Of a stretch of DNA of 40,008 bases, positions 31,681 to 39,500 are shown one piece after another (positions within the stretch are counted from its first letter, which is position 1; each line of letters opens with the position of its first letter). A program made the position numbers and the translations under genes. Under the pieces are notes generated by a model that ran no database searches, was not told the origin of the DNA, and saw only the letters and a program-made list of their open reading frames with translations. The DNA is from an uncultured bacterium. Lineage in GTDB: Bacteria > Verrucomicrobiota > Kiritimatiellia > RFP12 > UBA1067. The stretch lies in contig CACWIW010000067.1 of assembly GCA_902761035.1 (NCBI GenBank), positions 1 to 40,008 of the forward strand. Reading direction: 5' to 3'.

Positions 31681-32552
31681 AAAAACTACTCTTAATCGCT
31701 GCCGCCGCACTGTGCGCGGCAATGTCGTTCGGGGCCCCGGACCCGGAGTTTCCCACGATTCCGGTCATGGAAAAGCCCATGAACCAGATGACCAAGGACG
31801 AGCTTAAGGCGTTCTACGCAAAGCGCAAGGCCGCATTGGAGGCGTTGCCTCCGGAGCAGCGCGAGGCGTACCGCGCAAAGCAGCGGGCGGAGCGCATCGC
31901 CTACGCGGGCGGAATCGTCCGCAAGACAGAGGGCAAGGGGCGCATCGTCTATGCGAACCTCCAGCAGACGGTCGAGACAAAGGACATTGCCAAGACGATG
32001 AACGTGCTCGGCAAGTTCCTGCGCGTGAGGATTGACACGCTCGACGCGAAGGCGGAGGACGTGGCGGACGTGAACAAGTACCTTCTCGGCAACGACGCGA
32101 AGGCCGTGGTGATCGTGGTTGACAACGCGACCGACCCGGCAATACTCGTCGCGCCGGAGGACAAGTGGGCGAAGGTCAACATCGGCAAGTTCAAGGACAA
32201 GAACGTGAAGAGCCGCACCCAGATGGAACTGCTCCGCGCGTTCTGCTACCTCTGCGGCGGCATCGGAAGCGAATACAACAACCCGCTCACCGGTTTCATC
32301 GGCAACCCCACGCAGCTCGACGATTCGCCTGTCGCGGAGCTTCCGATTGACGTAATCAACCGCTGCTCGCCCTACCTCAAGCAGCTTGGCGTGATCCCCT
32401 ACATCGAATCGACCTACCGCAAGGCGTGCCGCGAGGGCTGGGCGCCCGCCCCCACGAACGCAGTCCAGAAGGCGATTTGGGAGGACATCAACGCCAGCAA
32501 GGAACGCGGCCCCGCAAACGCCCTGCCTATACCTTCTCCGAAGAAGAAGTGA
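31677..32552 (+). CDS. Secreted protein of unknown function (gene B)
   Basis: This 291-residue protein has a signal peptide (MKKLLLIAAAALCAAMSFGA). A charged helix follows (MTKDELKAFYAKRKAALEAL), then a compact mixed domain of about residues 70-160 (GKGRIVYANLQQTVETKDIA, VIVVDNATDPAILVAPEDKW). The C-terminal part has a Cys pair (FCYLCGGIGSEYNNPLTG) and INRCSPYLKQLGVIPYIEST. I do not recognise a family, and no protease, hydrolase or binding motif stands out. Translational coupling to gene A (4-base overlap) and the paralogous gene C downstream suggest that B works in the periplasm with the domains that A and C display there. Confidence 0.8.
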   Translation: MKKLLLIAAAALCAAMSFGAPDPEFPTIPVMEKPMNQMTKDELKAFYAKRKAALEALPPEQREAYRAKQRAERIAYAGGIVRKTEGKGRIVYANLQQTVETKDIAKTMNVLGKFLRVRIDTLDAKAEDVADVNKYLLGNDAKAVVIVVDNATDPAILVAPEDKWAKVNIGKFKDKNVKSRTQMELLRAFCYLCGGIGSEYNNPLTGFIGNPTQLDDSPVAELPIDVINRCSPYLKQLGVIPYIESTYRKACREGWAPAPTNAVQKAIWEDINASKERGPANALPIPSPKKK

Positions 32553-32579
32553 TTCGTGGCTAGTGGTTAGTGGCTAGTG
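32553..32579. repeat. Short TAGTGG repeats overlapping a start codon
   Basis: GTGGCTAGTGGTTAGTGGCT followed by AGTG is a run of 7-8-base units between genes B and C. The last GTG (32577-32579) is the start codon of gene C. No ribosome site is visible, as if a mini-repeat has replaced it. Confidence 0.65.
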
Positions 32580-33434
32580 AAGTTCACCTACGTATATAGG
32601 ACGAGCGACGGAGTCCGACATGAGGATTCTATGAACGCCTCTTCGCGCGAAGAGGTGTTCGAGGCTCTGCGCGCACAGGGCATAAAGGCGATCAAGGTTG
32701 TCGCCGCCGACGGCTCGAAGGCGAACGGCGAAGTGCGCGGTGTCCGAAAGCGCGTGGTGGTTGTTTCCGCCATCGTTGCCGCGCTCACAGCCGGGATTGC
32801 CGTGTATCTGGTGGGACACTTCACCCGGCGGCCGTCGGCAGGGAACGGCGACCCTACCGTGCCGTCACCGCCGACGGTTGCGTCTCCGCAGCCTGTCGCC
32901 TACCGCAACGCAAGGCCGCTGGCTCGTCAGACGATCACCGGCGACCGCCAGCGCGTCGAAGCCGCCTCTGCGGCGTTCACAAACGCCGCAGAGCGGCTTA
33001 TGGCGGCGTTTGCCGAGCCGGGGCGGCCTGTCCCCGTGTTCAACGGTCCACGTCCAACAGACGCAGAATTCGAGGCGTCGCTTCGCCAGCCAATCCGCAT
33101 TGCGGAGACGGACTTCACCGAGACGGCAGACCTCAAGCGCATAGTCGCAAAAATCAAGAGCGATCTTCGTGTTTACCTTTCAGATGGCGGCGACATCGAC
33201 GGCTACCTCGAAGCACTGGCACGGCGTCAGAAACTTGAAGTTTCCTACCGGGAGAAAGCCGAGAAGCACCTCGCCCGTCTCTGTTCCCCCGCATCTGGAA
33301 AGATGCTCGACAAGGCGGAGGCATACGGCTACTGGCTCAAGGCGAACGCACAGTTGCAGTCGATGGGCATCTATCCGATTCCCCTGCCCGACGCCCTGCG
33401 CGGCTACGAAGCGACCTTGGAGCTTGACGAGTAG
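32577..33434 (+). CDS. Single-pass membrane protein of the MKFTY family (gene C), GTG start
   Basis: This 285-residue protein begins (M)KFTYVYRTSDGVRHEDSMN and SREEVFEALRAQGIKAIKVV, the same N-terminal domain as gene A. One membrane helix follows at about 60-81 (VVVVSAIVAALTAGIAVYLV), then a Pro-rich linker and a helical domain whose spacing of FEASLRQPIRIAE, LKRIVAKIKSDLR and YREKAEKHLARL parallels gene A. A and C are therefore paralogues along their whole length. GTG at 32577 is used because it gives the conserved MKFTY start and no ATG is available. A severed copy of this N-terminus lies at 10602. Function unknown; the domain order suggests a cytoplasmic sensing or docking module tied to a periplasmic one. 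Confidence 0.8.
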   Translation: MKFTYVYRTSDGVRHEDSMNASSREEVFEALRAQGIKAIKVVAADGSKANGEVRGVRKRVVVVSAIVAALTAGIAVYLVGHFTRRPSAGNGDPTVPSPPTVASPQPVAYRNARPLARQTITGDRQRVEAASAAFTNAAERLMAAFAEPGRPVPVFNGPRPTDAEFEASLRQPIRIAETDFTETADLKRIVAKIKSDLRVYLSDGGDIDGYLEALARRQKLEVSYREKAEKHLARLCSPASGKMLDKAEAYGYWLKANAQLQSMGIYPIPLPDALRGYEATLELDE

Positions 33435-33444
33435 GCGTTAAAGA

Positions 33445-33482
33445 TTCACGCAGAGGCGCAGAGAGGCTGAGAGCGCAGAGAA
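33445..33482. repeat. Intergenic CACGCAGAGGC-type repeat
   Basis: TTCACGCAGAGGCGCAGAGA continues into GGCTGAGAGCGCAGAGA. It is the non-coding counterpart of the repeat inside gltB at 15591-15628 and lies between the convergent gene C and the membrane-protein gene. Confidence 0.85.
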
Positions 33483-33513
33483 AGCAAGAAACGACTTGTT
33501 TTTGAGCAGCGAC

Positions 33514-34095
33514 TTAGGAGATTGCGTGGGTGGCGCTGAGGGTGCCTAAGACGAGGAACAGCACGCCGATTGCGAGGTAGGTGGCGCCGAAGGCTAGGAC
33601 ACGCGACGGTTTCGCGGCACGCCATGTGAGCAGGCGGCGGAGGTGCCACGGATAGAACATGCCGACCATTCCGATGACAGCGCAGATATAGGCGAACACG
33701 ACAAGCGTTAGGCGCCAGGACGTGTCGCAAAGGCGCACTGCCGGGAAGAGTTCCGCCGGGAAGAGCATCAACAACGCGCTGAGGGCACGGAGCGAAAGCA
33801 AGTTCTCCATCCATAGACATGTGAGGATTGTGAGGATAATCGCAAGAATCCACACCATCCCCGGAATATCGGACGATAAGAACCACAAGCGACGCACGAT
33901 ACGGTCGAACACCTCGATACCTATCGTGTCAATCTCATACGCCGTCCACAGCCACGCGGCTGCGCACAGTACCTGTGCAGCCACGCGGTTACGCGGGAAC
34001 GCGAGCAGGAAGCGCGTGGCCATTTGCGGCTTGAGCACCGTGAAAAGGCCGTAGCCGAACAGCGGCACGCCAAGAACGAAGAACCAGAATGTCAT
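33514..34095 (-). CDS. Integral membrane protein of unknown function
   Basis: This 193-residue protein is mostly hydrophobic, with about five membrane helices: residues 1-20 (MTFWFFVLGVPLFGYGLFTV), around 38-55, 78-98 (GMVWILAIILTILTCLW), 126-148 (LTLVVFAYICAVIGMVGMF) and 168-186 (YLAIGVLFLVLGTL). I recognise no family or motif. The start at 34095 has GGAG 8 bases upstream; the longer open frame runs into the repeat region. It is convergent with gene C and separated by the intergenic repeat at 33445. The next minus-strand gene, the symporter, lies beyond a 145-base palindromic spacer. Confidence 0.75.
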   Translation of the reverse strand: MTFWFFVLGVPLFGYGLFTVLKPQMATRFLLAFPRNRVAAQVLCAAAWLWTAYEIDTIGIEVFDRIVRRLWFLSSDIPGMVWILAIILTILTCLWMENLLSLRALSALLMLFPAELFPAVRLCDTSWRLTLVVFAYICAVIGMVGMFYPWHLRRLLTWRAAKPSRVLAFGATYLAIGVLFLVLGTLSATHAIS

Positions 34096-34129
34096 ACCAA
34101 TTTCTCCACTTTCAATTTCCAATGACTTG

Positions 34130-34228
34130 AATGTTCACAAATCTTCAATGTTCACAAATCAACATTGCCACCAATATCAATTAATATTGCCGATTGGTGA
34201 ACAATGAAGATTGAAGATTTGTGAACAT
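34130..34228. repeat. Large imperfect palindrome with TGTTCACAAATC units
   Basis: ATGTTCACAAATCTTCAATG and TTCACAAATC on the left oppose GATTTGTGAACATT and GGTGAACAATGAAGATTG on the right, around an inner AATATCAATTAATATT. It sits between two minus-strand genes. The GTTCACAA unit recurs inside the transglutaminase gene near 36550-36585. Confidence 0.8.
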
Positions 34229-34240
34229 TTTTGAAATGTC

Positions 34241-35536
34241 TCATTTGGGGTTAGCTTTTGGGGCACCTACAACGTAGGTACACACGTTGTCGCCCGTTAC
34301 GTTGCAGCACGTCTCGAACATGTCGAGGATCGGGTTGATGCCGAGCGCGAGCGCGACGATCATCGCCGTCTGGTCCGGCGCTAGGCCCATGTTGTCGAGC
34401 ACCATGAAGAGCAGGAACACCGAGCCGCCCGGCACGCCGCCGGCGCCGACCGAGGCGAACATCACGGAGACGACGAGCGTGAGAAGCTGCACGGCCGTGA
34501 GCTCCATGCCGAACATGTTTGCCGCGAGGATCGCGAACACTGGGAGATGCACGCACACGCCGTCCATGTTCACCGTGGCCCCGAGCGGGAGGGAGAAGGA
34601 GGAAATGGCGCGCGGCACGCCCGCCTCGTCCATCGCGCGGAAGCTCACGGGCAGCGTGGCGGCGCTCGAGCGCGTCACGAAGGCGGTCAGTATCGGTCCG
34701 CGCAGGCGCGCGAGCACGCGGAAGGGGTTTTCGCGCCGGAAAATTGCGATGGCAGCGGGGTATACGACGAAAATCATCACCAGTACGCACGCCAGCACGC
34801 ACGACACGATCCGGAGGTAGGGTCCGAAGAGCAGCGGACCGTTCTCCGCGAAGTTCGTGAACGTGAGCGCGAACACGCCGATGGGGAAGTAGAGCATCAC
34901 CCAGTCGATCAGCTTGAACGCGACGCGCTGGGCGCCGTCGCAGACCGTGAGGAGGCCGCGCACGGGTCCTTCGGCCTTGGCGTCCCCGCTATCCAGCAGA
35001 CAGCGCGCGGCGATGCCCACGAGGATGGAGAAGACGATGATCGGGAGGAAGCTTCCGCGCGCGAGCGCCTCGAAGGGGTTGACGAAGAGTCCGAGGAAGA
35101 ACGACGCGAACGTGCCGCCCCCCTGCGACCTGCCGAGCATTTCCTGTGCGGCGGCGGCGTGTGCGGAGGCCGCCGTGCCGGCCTGGGCCATGGATGGGTT
35201 GAGCGCGAGCGCGAGCGCCACGCCGAGCACCGCTGCCACGAGCGAGGTGAGCGCATACCACACGAGTACGGTGCCGCCAACCTTGCCGGACTGCCTCAGC
35301 GGCAGGCTCGCCGCCCCCATTACGAGCGAGAAGAATATGATTGGGTAGACGACCATCTTGAGCATGGCCACCAGCACACCGCCAAAAGGCGCGAGTATAG
35401 GAAGGATGTGCGAAAGCGTGCCAGGGGAGAAACTCCGCTGCGCTAGAAGTCCGCCAACGATGCCTAACACGAACCCGGCGAGGATGCGCCAGACGAGCGA
35501 TACGCGACCGATGGACAAAATGAGTGCTTTGAACAT
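34241..35536 (-). CDS. Dicarboxylate/amino acid:cation symporter (DAACS family)
   Basis: This 431-residue inner-membrane carrier couples uptake of a C4-dicarboxylate or acidic amino acid to Na or H ions. Eight or so membrane helices are visible. The signature motifs are the Ser-rich hairpin (RSSAATLPVSFRAM), PLGATVNMDG in helix 7, and ASVGAGGVPGGSVFLL in the second hairpin. The extra Ala-rich loop near residues 120-145 (GTAASAHAAAAQEML) is uncommon. The ATG at 35536 gives MFKALILSIGRVSLVWRILA, a normal family start. The -10 TATAAT at 35548-35543 leaves only 6 bases before that ATG, so the message should be leaderless and the upstream ATG at 35599 is excluded. Substrate cannot be told from sequence. 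Confidence 0.93.
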   Translation of the reverse strand: MFKALILSIGRVSLVWRILAGFVLGIVGGLLAQRSFSPGTLSHILPILAPFGGVLVAMLKMVVYPIIFFSLVMGAASLPLRQSGKVGGTVLVWYALTSLVAAVLGVALALALNPSMAQAGTAASAHAAAAQEMLGRSQGGGTFASFFLGLFVNPFEALARGSFLPIIVFSILVGIAARCLLDSGDAKAEGPVRGLLTVCDGAQRVAFKLIDWVMLYFPIGVFALTFTNFAENGPLLFGPYLRIVSCVLACVLVMIFVVYPAAIAIFRRENPFRVLARLRGPILTAFVTRSSAATLPVSFRAMDEAGVPRAISSFSLPLGATVNMDGVCVHLPVFAILAANMFGMELTAVQLLTLVVSVMFASVGAGGVPGGSVFLLFMVLDNMGLAPDQTAMIVALALGINPILDMFETCCNVTGDNVCTYVVGAPKANPK

Positions 35537-35542
35537 GCGATA

Positions 35543-35551
35543 ATTATACCA
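35543..35551 (-). promoter_or_regulatory. Extended -10 promoter of the symporter gene
   Basis: On the minus strand TGG-TATAAT reads from 35551 to 35543. Transcription is predicted to begin at about 35536, the A of the start codon. It is back to back with the promoter at 35567-35575. Confidence 0.65.
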
Positions 35552-35566
35552 TATCGCCGCCGGATT

Positions 35567-35575
35567 TGGTAGAAT
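35567..35575 (+). promoter_or_regulatory. Extended -10 promoter upstream of uppP
   Basis: TGG-TAGAAT fits the extended -10 pattern seen elsewhere in the window. The leader to the uppP ATG would be about 85 bases. Confidence 0.45.
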
Positions 35576-35668
35576 GTATGGCAATTTCACAAGCCGCATG
35601 GTCGTTTTTCCAGATGGCTTGCTAGAAACGAAGGCGAAAATCGAAGAAAATCAGAGCGAAATGCACAG

Positions 35669-36490
35669 ATGAAAGAGTTTTTTGATGTGACTGTCTTGGC
35701 CATACTGCAGGGCGTGGCCGAGTTCCTTCCTATCTCGTCCAGCGGGCATCTTGTGATCGGGCAGCATCTGCTTGGCATGAACCCGCCCGGCATGAGGCTG
35801 GAGGTGTTCTTGCACGTGGGCACGCTCGCGTCCATCTTCGTGTTCTACCGCCGTCCGATTGCGTCCATTTTCACGGGGTTGTTCGCATCGGACGCGGAAC
35901 GCCGACGCGAGGCCTGGGGGTACGTGGCGAAGATCATTGTCTCGGCCTTGCCCGCCGTCGCCATCTACTTCCCGTTCAAGAAGTCGATAGACGACATGTT
36001 CGAGAACGCGCGCATGGTGGGCGCGCTCCTGATGTTCACGGGCGCGGTGCTGGCCGGCACGCGCTTCCTGCCGCGCGGGCGCTTCCTGCCGCGCGGTACA
36101 AACGCGGTGGAATTCCTCCGTGCCTTTCTGATGGGGTGCGGACAGGCCATCGCGATCCTGCCTGGCGTCTCCCGCAGCGGCATGACCCTCGCGGCGGCGC
36201 GCGCGGGGCGAGTGTCGCCTGAGGCGGCGGCCGAGTTCTCGTTTCTCATGAGCGCGCCGCTCATTGCGGGCGACGCCCTGCTCCACATCCTCAAGGCCGT
36301 CAAGGCAACTCCCGAGGAACTCGTGGGCGAACCATCCTGGGGTGTCGTCGCGTTTGGGGCGGTCGTGGCCGCAGTCGTGGGCTACTTCTCGCTTGCCATC
36401 CTCCTGCGTACGTTGCGCGGACGCGGGTTCTGGCTGTTCGGACCGTACTGCTTCATCGCCGGACTGCTCGTCGTGTGCTTCTGCAAGTGA
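35669..36490 (+). CDS. uppP: Undecaprenyl-diphosphatase
   Basis: This 273-residue inner-membrane enzyme removes one phosphate from undecaprenyl diphosphate, recycling the lipid carrier for peptidoglycan and other wall polymers; extra copies give bacitracin resistance. The two family motifs are clear: LQGVAEFLPISSSGHLVIG near the N-terminus and LPGVSRSGMTLAAARAGR near residue 170. Length is typical (265-280). A 6-residue duplication, RFLPRGRFLPRG (36062-36097), sits between helices. The ATG lacks a clear ribosome site. The next gene begins 47 bases after the stop on the same strand and encodes a secreted transglutaminase-like protein, so the two may share a transcript. Confidence 0.96.
   Translation: MKEFFDVTVLAILQGVAEFLPISSSGHLVIGQHLLGMNPPGMRLEVFLHVGTLASIFVFYRRPIASIFTGLFASDAERRREAWGYVAKIIVSALPAVAIYFPFKKSIDDMFENARMVGALLMFTGAVLAGTRFLPRGRFLPRGTNAVEFLRAFLMGCGQAIAILPGVSRSGMTLAAARAGRVSPEAAAEFSFLMSAPLIAGDALLHILKAVKATPEELVGEPSWGVVAFGAVVAAVVGYFSLAILLRTLRGRGFWLFGPYCFIAGLLVVCFCK
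36062..36097 (+). repeat. 18-bp tandem duplication in uppP
   Basis: CGCTTCCTGCCGCGCGGG is followed at once by a copy differing only in the last base. It duplicates RFLPRG in a loop of the membrane protein and keeps the frame. Confidence 0.9.
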
Positions 36491-36537
36491 GGAGCCGAAA
36501 AACCTTTAACAAACCAACCATAAAACCAAAGGACAAC

Positions 36538-39500
36538 ATGAAAAAGATTGTTCACAAGTGGCAAATGCCGCAATTGTTCACAAATGACAAACGTCAATTC
36601 AAGTGGGGGCTGTTCGGATTAATCGGCCTTTTCGCGGGTGCCGTTGGCGCTTCGGAAATCCCCGACATGCCCGCCGCGTACCTTGCCGATCAGGCGGCGG
36701 TCATCGCCGCCGCGTCCAAGGCCACGACCGCTCTTTTCCCCGACGCCGACCGCGTGGTGGTGGACGACCGCATCCACGTTGCCTACGAGCCGGACGGCAC
36801 GCAGATCTCGTGGGACGACGAATGGATCAAGGTGCTCACTGAGAAGGGGCGGCGTTCGACGGCGGCCGTTTCGCTTGATTTCTCGGAACGCTACGGCGAC
36901 GCGAAGATTTTCCTCGTCGAGATCGTCGGCGTGGACGGCAAGGTGCGCAAAGTGGACTTCGAGAAGACTCTCAAGGTCGCCACCGACAACTCCTCCCTCA
37001 GCGCGAACATCGTGGATCCGCTCGACAAGACGATGTCCTGCGTGGTTTCCGGGCTTGCCGTGGGCGAAATCCGCCACATCCGCTACGCGCGACGCACGAA
37101 GAAGGCACGCATGACGGGCACTTGGGCGGACATGCAGCTCTTCGAACTCACGTCGCCGATTGTATCCACCGTTTATACGGTCGATCAGCCTGATTCCAAC
37201 CCCGTGCGCCACGCCAACGTGCGCCATCCGTTCGGGAAAACCGTGGTGCGCGCGAAGGACCGTCCGCTCGGCAACGGCCGCACGCTTCTCCGGTGGGACG
37301 TGCGCGACGTGCCGCAGGCGTTCCCGGAACCGGACATGCCGCCGCTTGCCACGTGCGTGCAGGCGCTCAGGATTTCCACGGCCAAGGACTGGGAGACGGT
37401 CTCGCGTTGGTACTGGAACATCAGCCTGCCGCATCTCGTCACCTCCACCCCGGCGGTGACGAACGAGGTTAAGCGCATCGTGAAGGGCTGCTCCACGGGC
37501 GAGGCGAAGATGCGCGCGCTGTTCAAGTTCGTGTCGCAGGAAGTGCGCTACATGGGCATCACGATGGAGGAGGGGGCACCGGGCTACGAGCCGCACGACG
37601 TACACATCACGTTCGAGAACCGTTACGGCGTGTGCCGCGACAAGGCCGCGCTTCTCGTGCAAATGTTGCGCATCGCTGGATTCAATGCCTACCCCGTGCT
37701 GATCCACGCCGGGGCTAAAATGGATGCCTCCGTGCCATGGCCGTTCTTCAACCACGCGATCGTAGCGGTGGACGAGGGCAACAGGAAGTATCGCCTCATG
37801 GATCCAACGGACGAATCTACGCACGACCTGCTTCCCTCATACCTCTCGAACCGCTCGTATCTAGTCGCCCGTCCTGACGGCGAGACGCTCCTCACGTCGC
37901 CAGTTCCGTCTGCGGAGAAGAACACGCTGAAGATTGCCTCCGAAGGCTCGCTTGAGGCGGACGGGGCGTTGCTTCTCACGACGTCGTTTGACTTCGGCGG
38001 CGTCAACGACACCGTCTTCCGCCATTCGTTCCTCAGGCGCACGCCGCAGGAACTCCGCCGGATGTTCGAGGGATACTTGCGTGCGGTCTCGCCCGGCGCG
38101 GAGCTGCTTTCGGTCGAAGTCAGTCCGCAAGACCTGCGCGACACCGAGACGCGCCTGTCGGCAAAGACGGTCGCCCGCTTCCCGGAGGCGGTGCTGCGCG
38201 GGAAGACGCGCAATACGCTGTCTCTGCCGTTCGTCACGCGCCGACTCAATCTCGCGAACATGTTGCTGGACGGTTCCACGTCGCTTGAAAAGCGCCGTTT
38301 CCCGCTGCAAATCTACTCCACGGCGGGTGTGGAGGAGACGGTGCGGATTTCTCTCGGAGAATCCGTGGGTGCGCCCGTTTCGCTGCCCGGCGCGTGTTCG
38401 ATCGGCAAGGACGGCTACCAGTTCACACGCGAATGCAAGGTGAAGGACGGCGTGCTGCGTGCGTCCCGCAAGATGTACGTGAAGGACGTGACGTTCGAGG
38501 TGCCAGCGTACAACGCGCTCCGACGCGACCGGCAGGAGACGGAGACAGTTGAGCGTGAAAACCCCGTTTTCGCGTCGCTCGAAAGCGAAAACGCCAACCT
38601 CCGCTGGATAGAGGACCGCACCGTGACGCACTTCACCTCTCCAACGAGCTGGGTTTCCACGAACACATTCGTCAAGGAGGTCCTGACCTACAAGGGCAAG
38701 AAGGGCGCTGCGGAGATGATCTACAACTACAGCCCGTCCACACGTCGCGTGGAGGTGATCGAGGCAAGTGTCTCGAACCGCAACGGGGTGGTGCGCAAGC
38801 TCACTCCGAAGGAAGTGAACCTCATGGACGCGGACTGGGTCGCCTCGGCCTCGCGCTATCCGGCGTCGAAGAAGCTCGTGGTGAACTTGCCGGGCGTCGA
38901 GGTTGGCAGCGTGATCCGCGCCACGGTGGTGAGGACGGTCACGAACGCGCCCGTCCCCTACACGGGCCTCTTTACCCTTGACGCATCCGACCCAGATGAA
39001 TTCGACGAGATCGAGCTGCACGTCCCGGAGGGGATGCGTTTCCGAATCAAGCAGAAGGACCTCAAAGACAGCGGAACAAACGGCGTACACCGCTGGACGC
39101 GCAAGAACCCGCCGCGCGTACCGAACGAGCCGTCCCAGCCGCCGGCATCGATGTGGCGTCCCTACGTGAGCGTGTCCGCAGCCGACTGGCAAGAGACGGG
39201 GCGGGCGCTCGTGGACGCCCTTGCCCGCGCACGCGGCGAGGGCAGCGACGCGGTGCGAGAGGCCGCGCGCCAGGCCGTCAAGGACTGCCGCACGCCGCAG
39301 GAGAAGATCAAGGCCATCCGACTGCTCATGCGCCGCCTGCGCACGGCCGGGCCAGGGCTCTTCGAGCTTCCTTTCGACATCGCTTTTTCTGCTCCGGATC
39401 GCGCCCTTGCTGATGGCTACGCATCGACCGGCGACCGCATGAACGTGTTGTTCACGATGCTTGAGGCCGCCGGGTTCGATCCGTCATTCGTGATGGCGGC

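Noticed and set aside
34547-35446. Open frame of 299 codons opposite the symporter
   Set aside because: Antisense shadow, very rich in Arg, Glu and His, while the minus-strand frame has clear transporter motifs.
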